A stretch of 64,000 nt of DNA from SIG78 sp045635745 (GTDB lineage: Bacteria; Verrucomicrobiota; Lentisphaeria; Victivallales; Victivallaceae): contig JAZTWG010000018.1 of NCBI GenBank assembly GCA_045635745.1, positions 135,937-199,936 of the forward strand, read 5' to 3'. The notes under the pieces are model-generated. The model searched no databases. It worked only from the letters and a program-made list of their open reading frames with translations, and had not been told where the DNA came from. How positions within the stretch are numbered: the stretch's first letter is position 1; every line of letters begins with the position of its first letter. Positions 43,663 through 52,508 of this stretch are shown piece by piece. A program made the position numbers and the translations under genes.

Positions 43663-44814
43663 TTATTTATCCGCAGTATTCGGCTTTTTTTCCTGATCCG
43701 GAGGCACAACACTGTCCAGATCGTGGGGAATCACAGCGTATTGCAGTATAGTTATCAATGTCAGCACCAGCACCATCTGCACGGTAATGATCACTGCAGT
43801 GGCCGGCGATCCCCACAGCATAGGCAATGCACTCAAGCCGGTCAGCAGCACCAGCACATGCACCAGCTGGACCGCCCGCTTGCGGCTCAACCCCATGCGG
43901 ACAAAGCGGTGCGATATATGATTGTGATCGCCGATCCAGAACGGCTTGCCGTTGGCCGCGCGTACCACAGTTACGCACATGGCATCAAAAATCGGCACCG
44001 CCAGAATAAAAAGCGGTATAAGTACAGACAACCGGCTGGATGCCACGCTGCTGTTGAAGTAAGTCGTGCCGGCGCTGGCCACCGCCAGCAGATACCCCAG
44101 CAGATGGCTGCCGCCATCGCCCATAAAGATCGAAGCGGGAGTGTAATTGAAAAACCAGAATCCCAGCGCACACCCTGCGCCAAGAGCACTCATGCATGCC
44201 ACAAAATACTGCTGTTGAAAAGCCGCTGCCACGGTAAAGAGCATCAGCGCTATGGCCGCCGTACCTGCTGCCAGACCATCCATATTGTCAAAAAAGTTGA
44301 TCGCATTCATCAGCATCATAAACCAGAAAACAGTGAGCGCAAAACCGAACCACGGCATCTCAACAAAGAGAGTTATGCGTATATTGCCGGCTCCAACTGC
44401 GATCAATGCCACGATAAACTGTCCGAGAAACTTCCAATGCGCTTTCAGATGCCGGATATCGTCGATCGTACCCAGCACAGCAGCCATCACCGCTCCCAGC
44501 AGCAGATAGCCGATACGGTCAGTTACCGAATAAGCTCCGGGGAAATATCTGCTCACTTCCGACAGACTTTTGATACATCCGCCCCAGCGGATGGCGATCA
44601 ATCCGCCTGCGATCACCGCCAGATACCCTGCCAGTATGGCTGCACCGCCCAGCAGCGGGGTGGATTTACCATGAAATTTATGTTTTTCGCCGCTTGGCCG
44701 GTCCATGATATCCAACCGGCATGCCAGCTTCTGGGCCAGCGGAGTAAAGATCAGCAATGATGCAACACCGGCAAAAAAGATGAAAAAATAGATGTGATGC
44801 CATTGAATTGACAT
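43663..44814 (-). CDS. Polyprenyl-phosphate N-acetylhexosaminyl-1-phosphate transferase (WecA/TagO type)
   Basis: 383 residues, about 11 membrane helices. Transfers GlcNAc-1-P (or a related sugar) from UDP to undecaprenyl phosphate. GEKHKFHGKSTPLLGG, GTIDDIRHL, NFFDNMDGLAAG, FMGDGGSHLLGYLL and the HN-x-SHRFVRMG loop (DHNHISHRF) follow the family order. It initiates O-antigen or other lipid-linked glycans; no glycosyltransferases adjoin it. A weak ribosome-binding site precedes ATG. Confidence 0.93.
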   Translation of the reverse strand: MSIQWHHIYFFIFFAGVASLLIFTPLAQKLACRLDIMDRPSGEKHKFHGKSTPLLGGAAILAGYLAVIAGGLIAIRWGGCIKSLSEVSRYFPGAYSVTDRIGYLLLGAVMAAVLGTIDDIRHLKAHWKFLGQFIVALIAVGAGNIRITLFVEMPWFGFALTVFWFMMLMNAINFFDNMDGLAAGTAAIALMLFTVAAAFQQQYFVACMSALGAGCALGFWFFNYTPASIFMGDGGSHLLGYLLAVASAGTTYFNSSVASSRLSVLIPLFILAVPIFDAMCVTVVRAANGKPFWIGDHNHISHRFVRMGLSRKRAVQLVHVLVLLTGLSALPMLWGSPATAVIITVQMVLVLTLITILQYAVIPHDLDSVVPPDQEKKPNTADK

Positions 44815-44871
44815 TTTTCAGTAAACTTTCATTTGTAAAAAACCTTTAGTGACATTATTTTAATAAGATAA

Positions 44872-44885
44872 CGCCGAATTCGGCG
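44872..44885. promoter_or_regulatory. 14-bp palindrome before the radical SAM gene
   Basis: CGCCGAATTCGGCG, a perfect palindrome 25 bases upstream of ATG 44911 and between divergent genes (WecA-like and radical SAM). It could be an operator or a short hairpin in the leader. Confidence 0.3.
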
Positions 44886-44910
44886 ATTTCAAATATATGG
44901 AGATTTTTTT

Positions 44911-45861
44911 ATGCACAATCATTACGTTTTCGGTCCGGTGGCATCGCGCCGGCTGGGGATTTCGCTGGGGGTGGATCCGATCCGGCAGAAAACGTGTACC
45001 CTCGACTGCGTATACTGCGAAGCCGGTAAAACCGTAGAACTTTCCTGCCAACGCCGGGAATTTGCCCCGCTGGCTACGGTAAAAGCGGAACTGACACGGG
45101 TTCTGGAGGAAAAACCCGCACTCGATTACATAACTTTTTCCGGCACCGGCGAGCCGACACTCTACCGGCCGCTGCCGGAACTGGCGCAATGGATCAGAAG
45201 TACTTATCCGGAATACAAGATCTGTCTTCTGACCAACGGTACTTTGCTTAACGATCCGGAAGTGCGCCGGGTTCTGGAATTTGTGGACCTTGCCATGCCC
45301 AACTTTGATGCCTCCAATGATGAAGAACTGGCAATCATCAACCGCCCCGCCCCCGGTGTAACAGTTCAGACTCTGGCGGAAGGCATCCGGAAATCTGCTG
45401 AACTTTACCCGGGAAAGCTTGCGCTCGAACTTTTCATTGTGCCGGGAGTTAATGATTCGGTTGAAAGCATTGAACGTTTTTCCGGCTATATCAAAACTTT
45501 CACCGGCTTGCGGAGCGTTCAACTCAATACGCTCGACCGCCCCGGCGTGGAAGATTGGGTGAAGCCCGCTCCGGCGGCAACCATCCGCCGATTCATTGCC
45601 GCATTGGAAAGTTTTGTACCGGTGGAAGCAGTGGGGCGCTACCGCCACCGCAGCAATGCCCTGCGGAAAAATGTAGTACTGGAAGAGATCGACCACAGAC
45701 TTATGGAGCTCCTGCGCAGAAGAAGCGCCTCCGCCGAAGATATAGCTCTGACCTTGAATATTTCGCCGGAAAAGGCCCGCGAACGCGCCGAAGAACTGCT
45801 CAAAGCCGGTCTGCTCTGTGCGGAAAAAATGGAACGGGATATATTTTACTCGGCAGTATAA
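44911..45861 (+). CDS. Radical SAM protein
   Basis: 316 residues. The iron-sulfur motif CTLDCVYC (Cx3-Cx2-C as C-TLD-C-VY-C) binds the 4Fe-4S cluster that cleaves S-adenosylmethionine. FGPVASRRLGISLGVDPI at the start and TFSGTGEPTLYRPLPEL are typical of a COG0731-like group. The C-terminal ~70 residues (LMELLRRRSASAEDIALTLN) look like a winged helix. A GGAG site is 9 bases upstream. The substrate is unknown; it could act in RNA or protein modification. Confidence 0.88.
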   Translation: MHNHYVFGPVASRRLGISLGVDPIRQKTCTLDCVYCEAGKTVELSCQRREFAPLATVKAELTRVLEEKPALDYITFSGTGEPTLYRPLPELAQWIRSTYPEYKICLLTNGTLLNDPEVRRVLEFVDLAMPNFDASNDEELAIINRPAPGVTVQTLAEGIRKSAELYPGKLALELFIVPGVNDSVESIERFSGYIKTFTGLRSVQLNTLDRPGVEDWVKPAPAATIRRFIAALESFVPVEAVGRYRHRSNALRKNVVLEEIDHRLMELLRRRSASAEDIALTLNISPEKARERAEELLKAGLLCAEKMERDIFYSAV

Positions 45862-45872
45862 ACGCTGAAAAG

Positions 45873-45901
45873 TTGCAAAAATGAGTTTTTCACGCTATAT
45901 T
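45873..45901 (+). promoter_or_regulatory. Predicted promoter of the mreC operon
   Basis: TTGCAA (45873-45878), 17 bp, TATATT (45896-45901) preceded by GC. 27 bases lie between the -10 box and the mreC start at 45929. Confidence 0.6.
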
Positions 45902-45928
45902 ACACCTTGAATTACAGGGATTTGAACA

Positions 45929-46843
45929 ATGCGCAGCAAAAAGAATAAAAACAGCGGCAAAAAGCTTGCCCCCGGCAATACTCCGGCAGTAACGCGGCAT
46001 CTGGCCTGGTATCTGGCAATACCGGCAGGATTGCTGCTCTGCATAACCGCGCCGTGGCAGCGGACCGTAAACAACTTTTTTGCGCCTTATCTGACCTTGA
46101 ACAACCTTGCCGGCAGCACGCTGGCGGATCAGACACTCAAACTCCGCAGCCGCAGCGAACTGGCAAAAGAAGTGGAAAAACTCCGCAAACAAAATCTTGA
46201 ACTGGCCTTGCAGAGTGATCAGAACAAACGCTTTGCCGAAGAAAACCGCCAGCTGCGCGCCATGCTCAAACTGCCCTCGCCGCCGGGTTATGACTACACC
46301 GCATGCAATGTAATATTGCGCGACCCGTGGATGTGGGAGAGCGGCTTTACCATCAACCGCGGCAGCAATGACAATATGCAGGAAGGTCTGGCGGTCATTG
46401 CCCCATTCCCCGACCGGGAGAACCGGGTCGTACTGCTGGGGGTCATTGAAAGTGTGAACAAATATTCTTCGCATGTTATAAGTGTGCTCAATCCGGAGTT
46501 CCGTATTTCGGCCTGGCTGCCGGAATCCGGGGCGGTGGGTTTTCTCAACGCCGGCGGATTTGACAAAACTTCCAGCGGCACTACTGCGGTGGGTTTTCTG
46601 CCGGCAAACCGCACTTTTGTACTCAACGAGCCGATCTATACCACCGGATTTGAAGCCGCGATCCCCGCCGGATTGTGGCTGGGCAATCTGGAAAGCATTG
46701 CCCCGGCGGCATTGCCTTTCGGCAACCGGCTTTACCGCCACGGTGCCATGCGTCCTGCCGGCGATCTGGAGCGCCTGAACAGCGTGATCGTGGCGCGGCT
46801 GAAAAAAAATCCCCAAGCCTCAGCGGATAAAAAAGCTAAATGA
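45929..46843 (+). CDS. mreC: Cell-shape protein MreC
   Basis: 304 residues. One membrane helix (~30-48, LAIPAGLLLCITAPW), a short coiled coil (ELAKEVEKLRKQNLELALQSDQNKRFAEENRQL in part), then the periplasmic beta domain (VILRDPWMWESGFTINRGSN, GLAVIAPFPD). It activates PBP2/RodA during elongation. The protein overlaps mreD by 4 bases; mreB is not in the window. Confidence 0.93.
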   Translation: MRSKKNKNSGKKLAPGNTPAVTRHLAWYLAIPAGLLLCITAPWQRTVNNFFAPYLTLNNLAGSTLADQTLKLRSRSELAKEVEKLRKQNLELALQSDQNKRFAEENRQLRAMLKLPSPPGYDYTACNVILRDPWMWESGFTINRGSNDNMQEGLAVIAPFPDRENRVVLLGVIESVNKYSSHVISVLNPEFRISAWLPESGAVGFLNAGGFDKTSSGTTAVGFLPANRTFVLNEPIYTTGFEAAIPAGLWLGNLESIAPAALPFGNRLYRHGAMRPAGDLERLNSVIVARLKKNPQASADKKAK

Positions 46844-47367
46844 ACAAAGTTGTATTCACTCTTTTCACCGGTTTTATCCTGATATATCTGCAGTTGATTC
46901 TGGGCAATCTGGGTTGGACTCTGCCGCTGGGATTGCTGGGCGCATTGTATATAGCGCTGGCTTTCGGAAAAAGCTGGGGTATCGGTTCGGCATTGCTGAC
47001 AGCAATGGTGCTTACGCTGCTTTACGGCAACGCGTGGAACATACTCAATGTAATAACTTTTCCGCTGCTGGCGGGCGGTTCCGGATGGTGGGTGGAACAC
47101 CACGATGAAAATATAAATCTCAAATTTTATCACCCGGGCATTGCGGCCGGTCTGCTGGCGGCATTCCCCGCGCTGGCACAGGAGCTTTTTTACTGGGGCG
47201 AATGGGGGCAGTTTTCTCCGGCCATACTTTTTACGCTGCTGCGGGCGGTCTGGAGCGCGCTGGTTTCGGGCTTGCTTTTTATGGCAATACTTTTTATTGG
47301 CGAAACAGCCGCACTATATCTGGGGCTGCCGCGTTTTCTCACCCGGAAAGGTAATCAGCTGCGATGA
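46840..47367 (+). CDS. mreD: Cell-shape protein MreD
   Basis: 175 residues with about five membrane helices (VFTLFTGFILIYLQLILG, LLTAMVLTLLYGNAWN, LVSGLLFMAILFIGETAAL). Sequence similarity to MreD is low, as usual for this fast-evolving protein; the call depends on its place between mreC and mrdA with 4-base overlaps on both sides. Confidence 0.85.
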   Translation: MNKVVFTLFTGFILIYLQLILGNLGWTLPLGLLGALYIALAFGKSWGIGSALLTAMVLTLLYGNAWNILNVITFPLLAGGSGWWVEHHDENINLKFYHPGIAAGLLAAFPALAQELFYWGEWGQFSPAILFTLLRAVWSALVSGLLFMAILFIGETAALYLGLPRFLTRKGNQLR

Positions 47368-49175
47368 ACAAGATCGACACTTTCAGAACGCGGCTGCTGC
47401 TCGTGGCAACTTTGATGCTTACCGGAATCGCGGTTCTGGCATTCAAGCTCTGGTACGAGCAGATCCACTTCGGTGAACGCTACCGCAAATCAATCACCCG
47501 CCAATCGGTACGCCGGGTACGGCTGCCGGGCCTGCGGGGCAGAATCTTTACAGCGGACTACCTTTTGCTGGCCGACAATGCGCCCAGCTACAATCTGGTA
47601 TTTTATCTGCAGGAAATGCGCCGCAACTCCCGCAAGAAAACGATCAGCAACATCAAAAATATTGCCCGGAAACTCGCAACCGAACTCAACCGGCCTGATT
47701 CGCTGAACGAAAAAGCGATCCGGCGGCATATTATCACCACGCCGGGCATGCCTCTGGTGATTTACAGAAATCTGTCCGACATTGAGCTGGCAAGGACCTA
47801 TCAGCTTATGCCGCAAATGCCGGGGATCGGCGTGGAAATCGAACCCATGCGCCGTTATCCGCAAAAAAGTATGGCATCGCTGATAATCGGCTTCACCCGT
47901 CCGGAAGCAGCCAGCGAAGCGCTTGACCGCGGAGATTACGCCTATTACCGCCCCGACTACGAAGGCAAAAGCGGCGTGGAAAAAGCCTTTGACAGTATCG
48001 CCGGAGCTCCGAACATACCCGGTCTGCATGCCTACCCGGGGTTTGAGCTTATGCAAGTGGATCATCTGGGATATGTCAATGCCCGGCAGCTGGAATATCT
48101 GGCGCCGCAGACCGGCAGCAATATAGTCCTGACGCTGGATTCGCAAGCGCAGATCCTCGGCGAAAAACTCATGAGAAACAAACGCGGAGCTCTGGTGCTG
48201 CTCAATGCCGATACCGGCGAAGTGCTGGCCATGGTTTCCAGTCCGCAGATGGATATATCGCGCACCACGCCCAACTGGAGTCGGGAGTATTACCGGACTC
48301 TGCTCAAAGATCCCGCTTTACCGATGTTTGCCCGCGCCATCAACGGCCGTTACATGCCCGGGAGCATCGTCAAGCCGCTGGCGGCATTGGCCGCGCTGAA
48401 AAACGGTTTTTCCGCCGACCGGGTGATAGAATGCGACGGCCGGAGCATTATTCAGGGGGCAAGAATCTCCTGTGCCAACCGTTACGGTCATGGCGAACTT
48501 GATATGGTCAGTGCCATCGAGCGCTCGTGCAATGACTACTTTATTGAAATGGGTCTGGAAGTCGGCGCCGGTAAACTTGCCGACATGTATGCCGCTGCCG
48601 GGATCGGTCAGAAAACCGGGCTGGAAATCGGCGGCTCCCGGGGCTTGAATCCGGCGGAGAGAATAAATTCAGAAAAATACAACTGGCGCCGCTACGATAC
48701 AGCCAATATCTCCATCGGTCAGGGTATGATCCTGATTTCGCCATTACAGGCAGCGCGTTTTACCGCTGCGATCGCCAACGGCGGCAAACTCTTTGAAACA
48801 TATCTGCTGAAAGAAGTCTACGATGACAAAGGCAAACTCCTTTTTGCCAACAAACCCCGTCTGATCCGCCAATGGCAGCTGCCCCAAGGCGCGCTGGAGC
48901 TGGTCAAACAGGGCATGTATCAGGTGGTGAACGCCCCGCAGGGCAGCGGCAAAAGTGCCCAAAGCGACGAGCTGACCATTTACGGCAAAACCGGAACCGC
49001 TGAAGTCGATACCCGCAACGGCCGGATCAACAACACCTGGTTCTGTTGTTTTACCGAAAAAAATCATGTGCGCTACGCACTTGCCATATTGGTCGAAGAA
49101 GGGCGTTCCGGCGGCAGGAACTGTGCGCCGCTGGCTAAAGAATTTCTGGAAACTTATTTGGGAAGCAGTTTGTAA
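47364..49175 (+). CDS. mrdA: Penicillin-binding protein 2
   Basis: 603 residues. Elongation-specific transpeptidase. Membrane helix ~10-30; PBP dimerisation region with LPGLRGRIFTAD...LLADNAPSYNLVF; transpeptidase motifs Ser334-IV-Lys337 (SxxK), Ser388-Cys-Asn390 (SxN) and Lys542-TG (KTG). The usual STFK is here SIVK. rodA is not next to it; a short-chain dehydrogenase-like gene follows by 1 base. Confidence 0.95.
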   Translation: MNKIDTFRTRLLLVATLMLTGIAVLAFKLWYEQIHFGERYRKSITRQSVRRVRLPGLRGRIFTADYLLLADNAPSYNLVFYLQEMRRNSRKKTISNIKNIARKLATELNRPDSLNEKAIRRHIITTPGMPLVIYRNLSDIELARTYQLMPQMPGIGVEIEPMRRYPQKSMASLIIGFTRPEAASEALDRGDYAYYRPDYEGKSGVEKAFDSIAGAPNIPGLHAYPGFELMQVDHLGYVNARQLEYLAPQTGSNIVLTLDSQAQILGEKLMRNKRGALVLLNADTGEVLAMVSSPQMDISRTTPNWSREYYRTLLKDPALPMFARAINGRYMPGSIVKPLAALAALKNGFSADRVIECDGRSIIQGARISCANRYGHGELDMVSAIERSCNDYFIEMGLEVGAGKLADMYAAAGIGQKTGLEIGGSRGLNPAERINSEKYNWRRYDTANISIGQGMILISPLQAARFTAAIANGGKLFETYLLKEVYDDKGKLLFANKPRLIRQWQLPQGALELVKQGMYQVVNAPQGSGKSAQSDELTIYGKTGTAEVDTRNGRINNTWFCCFTEKNHVRYALAILVEEGRSGGRNCAPLAKEFLETYLGSSL

Positions 49176-49176
49176 T

Positions 49177-49920
49177 ATGACAGGCAAAGTATTGATAACC
49201 GGCGGCGGCAAACGCATCGGTGCAGCCCTGGTCCGGGCCTTTGCGGAAAACGATTGGCAGGTGTGTATTCATGTAAACCAATCGCAGAGCGAAGCCGGCG
49301 AGTTGCTCAAACAGCTTAAAAATCCCGCATGGCACCAGATAAGCCAATGCGATTTCAACGATCCGGCGGCCCGATGCAAATGGATAGCCTCACTGGAACC
49401 GTTTGATCTGATCATCTGCAATGCCAGCTGCTACCGCCTGACCGGGCGCAACGAAACAGAAACTCCGGAAAACCGGCAGAAATACTGGCAGGTGAATTAT
49501 CACACAGCATTGGAACTTATAGAGTTTCAGCAGAAAAATCTGCCGGAAAACCTCCCCGCATCGGCCATAATCCTGCTGGATTGCGATGTACTGACTCCCG
49601 ATGGCGGAATCAAAGATTTTTCCGCACCGCCCGCCGGGGTCGACAGTTATCTGGCCAGCCGCACCGCGCTGGCGCATGAGTTGCCGCTGCTGGCACGGAA
49701 ATATGCCCCGAAGCTGCGGATAAATGCCATTGCGCCCGGCCCGGTACTGCCGCCAGCGGATTGTCAAACTCCCGGCATGACGGTAATTCTGGATAAAGTC
49801 CCCATGCATCAGCCGGTCGGAGTGCAGGAAATAGTAAATACTGCGCTCTTTTTGCAGCAGAACAAATCACTTACCGGCAGCATAATCGCCGTAGATGGCG
49901 GTATGCATCTGGGGGAGTGA
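49177..49920 (+). CDS. Short-chain dehydrogenase-like protein with altered active site
   Basis: 247 residues from ATG 49177 (longer frames run into mrdA). The N-terminal TGGGKRIG is an SDR cofactor motif; NASC replaces NNAG; Tyr158 is followed by Arg162 (YLASR) instead of YxxxK; and the strand that normally ends in the catalytic Ser reads ILLDCD. The AIAPGPVLPP and VDGGMHLGE segments resemble FolM/pteridine-reductase relatives. The catalytic Ser and Lys are therefore missing, although Arg can substitute for Lys in some SDRs. Translationally coupled to the rod genes. Confidence 0.85.
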   Translation: MTGKVLITGGGKRIGAALVRAFAENDWQVCIHVNQSQSEAGELLKQLKNPAWHQISQCDFNDPAARCKWIASLEPFDLIICNASCYRLTGRNETETPENRQKYWQVNYHTALELIEFQQKNLPENLPASAIILLDCDVLTPDGGIKDFSAPPAGVDSYLASRTALAHELPLLARKYAPKLRINAIAPGPVLPPADCQTPGMTVILDKVPMHQPVGVQEIVNTALFLQQNKSLTGSIIAVDGGMHLGE

Positions 49921-49941
49921 AAAACAAATAAGGAGTTTTTT

Positions 49942-50448
49942 ATGTTTCTCAAAAATCTGCCGTTTGCCAGATATTTGCTCATACTGGTAATATTGCTGGA
50001 GTGTGTGTGGTTTTTCGCAGTATGGGCGCTGATGTTCAAAACTCAAACTGCAGCCATAGCCGGTACGCTGCTGCTGCCGGTATCGGCTTTGCTGTTCCGC
50101 TTGATACCGCCGGAAAAACGTGCGCTCTGCGCCGGAGCGGATCTCAAACTGCTCAATGATCTGGCGCGCGGAGCATTTTTTGCCACGGCGGCATTTACAG
50201 TGATGGTGCTGTTTGGAGTATGCAAATATCTTTCGGCTGATTTTGTAAAAAATTATCTTTTTTATGTACTCATGGGCCAATTTGCATTGCATGTTTTCGC
50301 AGTATTGATATTTACCGCGCTGGCAGTGCTCGCCCCGCGCGATGCCCGCAAAAAACCGGTCAAGCTGGCGGCAGCAATCTACATTATCAGCACTCTCATG
50401 CAGTTGATAGTCTTTCCGGAAACCATGCTGCTGATTTCCAACCAATAA
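49942..50448 (+). CDS. Unknown four-helix membrane protein
   Basis: 168 residues with AAGGAG before ATG. Four hydrophobic segments (ARYLLILVILLECVWFF; IAGTLLLPVSALLF; FFATAAFTVMVLFGVCKYL; FALHVFAVLIFTALAVLA), and a fifth weaker one near the C-terminus. It is the last gene of the rod-shape transcription unit, converging on coaB. No family recognised. Confidence 0.7.
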   Translation: MFLKNLPFARYLLILVILLECVWFFAVWALMFKTQTAAIAGTLLLPVSALLFRLIPPEKRALCAGADLKLLNDLARGAFFATAAFTVMVLFGVCKYLSADFVKNYLFYVLMGQFALHVFAVLIFTALAVLAPRDARKKPVKLAAAIYIISTLMQLIVFPETMLLISNQ

Positions 50449-50462
50449 AACACAGCCCGGCT

Positions 50463-51101
50463 TCAGGCTTGCTTTGACTGCAGCAAATGATCCAACAGAG
50501 CTCCGGCCAGAACTCTTTTGCTTTGCAGGGAAAATTCAGTTTTGCTGCCGTCTCTGCCGATCAGCGTTACAGCGTTGGTATCCGCCGCAAAGCCCCGACC
50601 GGGCACACCTACGATATTGGCAGCGATAAAGTCAAGATTTTTACGTTCAAGTTTGCCTTGAGCATTTTTTAACAGATCATCGGTTTCGGCGGCAAACCCC
50701 ACCAGCAGCTGTCCGGGCTTTTTATTGCGCCCCAGAGTCAGAAGTATATCTTCGGTACGTTCGAGTTCTATGCACATATCGCCGTCGGACTTCTTTACTT
50801 TGCTGGTGCTGTACTGCTTGGGCCGGTAGTCGGCAACGGCCGCCGCCATAACGATTATATCGGCATTTTCAGCGGCTTTTTTCATAGCCTGTGCCATATC
50901 GGCAGCACTTTCTACGGGTATAAGTTCCACTCCATCCGGCGGTGCCAGATTCACCGGACCGGATACCAGAATCACCTGCAAGCCGCGCTCGCGGGCGGCT
51001 TCAGCTATGGCATAACCCATCTTGCCGGTGGAACGGTTGGTTATATAACGCACCGGATCAATGGCTTCGCGCGTGGGGCCGGCTGAAATTACTATCCGCA
51101 T
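50463..51101 (-). CDS. coaB: Phosphopantothenate-cysteine ligase (stand-alone CoaB)
   Basis: 212 residues from ATG 51101 (a GTG at 51113 overlapping the NAD kinase stop is possible). CTP-dependent ligase of CoA synthesis. ISAGPTREAIDPVRYITNRSTGKMGYA; SGPVNLAPP; MAAAVADYRPK; GFAAETDDLL; DFIAANIVG. In most bacteria it is fused behind the CoaC decarboxylase; here only the CoaB half is encoded and no coaC is nearby. Confidence 0.94.
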   Translation of the reverse strand: MRIVISAGPTREAIDPVRYITNRSTGKMGYAIAEAARERGLQVILVSGPVNLAPPDGVELIPVESAADMAQAMKKAAENADIIVMAAAVADYRPKQYSTSKVKKSDGDMCIELERTEDILLTLGRNKKPGQLLVGFAAETDDLLKNAQGKLERKNLDFIAANIVGVPGRGFAADTNAVTLIGRDGSKTEFSLQSKRVLAGALLDHLLQSKQA

Positions 51102-51109
51102 AAAATATC

Positions 51110-51877
51110 TCACTTCTGTTCGTTGGCAATAAGTATCTTGAACGGCAATTTATTGGGGTGGCGCAGTACCCGGCACTCGGGGCACATAAAGCCGTCCAGC
51201 CCGTAGATGACCGCTTTTTCAGCCGCCTGCCGGATTATGACTTCGCCATGTTCGGGCACTTCCACAGTGACCGGCGAATTGTCTGCTATCACCAGCGCCG
51301 GCCCGCGGAATACCCGGATGGCCACTTCGCTTTTTTCACTGATAACCAGATGGTTTATCTCTTCGGTGCTGTTGCTGAACGCCAACCCCATGCCCACGCG
51401 GAAAATACTCTGCGTGATACTGCGGTAATAAGCAGTGGAACCATGCACGGTGGCCACGCCCACGCTGTCGCCCACGATCTCGTTGGCATACAGTTCATTA
51501 TCGATCAGCACCTGATAACGCAGCGCACTGGCGCGCTCGAGATTATGCACAAATATATCGTTGAGCGCCAGCATGCGCGTATCCTGATAAATACCTTCGA
51601 TCTTGGGCAGTACCGAAATATGCAATCTATCATCCATCAGAGCATCGAGCACCGCATCATAAGAGTGTTTTCTGCATTGCGGGGCGGTGCGGGCATCGCG
51701 CAGCGGCAGTTTAGGTATGCCCGGATAATCGCGCTCGCTCCACAACAGCGTGCCATCGCCGCCGTGCGCGATCACCAGTTCAAAATTTTCGTCTACGATC
51801 TCCATACCCCGGGCGAGGATCTTCGGACGCACATCGTCGAGATTTTTGCCCATGAGCTTTACACGCTTGAATTTCAT
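51110..51877 (-). CDS. nadK: NAD kinase
   Basis: 255 residues. Phosphorylates NAD to NADP. The AHGGDGTLLW motif carries the catalytic Asp; GVATVHGSTAYYRSIT matches the GSTAY block. Unusual: the NE motif reads ALNDIFV (Asp for Glu), and the C-terminal tail has CPEC and a basic end (RHPNKLPFKI). Shorter and divergent compared with typical NadK. Between coaB and the SpoU gene, in one operon of cofactor and RNA enzymes. Confidence 0.87.
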   Translation of the reverse strand: MKFKRVKLMGKNLDDVRPKILARGMEIVDENFELVIAHGGDGTLLWSERDYPGIPKLPLRDARTAPQCRKHSYDAVLDALMDDRLHISVLPKIEGIYQDTRMLALNDIFVHNLERASALRYQVLIDNELYANEIVGDSVGVATVHGSTAYYRSITQSIFRVGMGLAFSNSTEEINHLVISEKSEVAIRVFRGPALVIADNSPVTVEVPEHGEVIIRQAAEKAVIYGLDGFMCPECRVLRHPNKLPFKILIANEQK

Positions 51878-51882
51878 ATCTT

Positions 51883-52410
51883 TTACCTGTTTTCAGCCGG
51901 AATCTGCCGTTTGTATACCGAATATATTATATAGAGTGCCGCCGCTGCCGCATTGCCAACATTGACCGATGCCTTTGCGCCCAGCATAGGCAGTTCCACA
52001 ATTCCATCGCACAGCGCCAGCGCTTCGCCGGATACGCCTTTGGCTTCGTTGCCCAGCACCAGCGCCAACGGCATATCAAAGTTGCCGTAATCAGCAACTT
52101 CCACACTTTCAGAATTGTGTTCTAAAGCTAATATACACTTATAATCTTCTTTACGCAAACTTTTTATTGCTTCTGCCGCGGAATCTGCCGTAGTAAAAGG
52201 CACCGTTTTATCACATTCCATAGCTGTTTTTGCCAAGACCGGATGCGGCGGGAAAGGCGTATAGCCGCAGGCAATGATCCGGCAGTTAAGAGCTTCGGCA
52301 ATGCGGAAAATATTGCCCACATTGTGTGCGCTGCGCAGATTGTCCAATATCAGCACCACATTCCAGCCGGCAGCCTGTTTATTGGGAATATGATGTGAAA
52401 AATTTTTCAT
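51883..52410 (-). CDS. TrmH/SpoU-type RNA 2'-O-methyltransferase
   Basis: 175 residues from ATG 52410. A SPOUT-fold methyltransferase with a trefoil knot. Motif 1: LDNLRSAHNVGNIFRIAEAL; motif 2: PLALVLGNEAKGVSGEAL; motif 3: VELPMLGAKASVNVGNAAAAALY. It is similar to tRNA TrmH and to rRNA 2'-O-methyltransferases; without the extra domains seen in TrmH or RlmB, the target cannot be named. Confidence 0.9.
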   Translation of the reverse strand: MKNFSHHIPNKQAAGWNVVLILDNLRSAHNVGNIFRIAEALNCRIIACGYTPFPPHPVLAKTAMECDKTVPFTTADSAAEAIKSLRKEDYKCILALEHNSESVEVADYGNFDMPLALVLGNEAKGVSGEALALCDGIVELPMLGAKASVNVGNAAAAALYIIYSVYKRQIPAENR

Positions 52411-52508
52411 AGGGAAAAACCTCGTAAATATTTGCAAATTCCTTGAAATGCGTATATTTTAAATGCCTGAAACAGTTATATTTTTTATTTCAAACCCCGA
52501 AATGGAGT

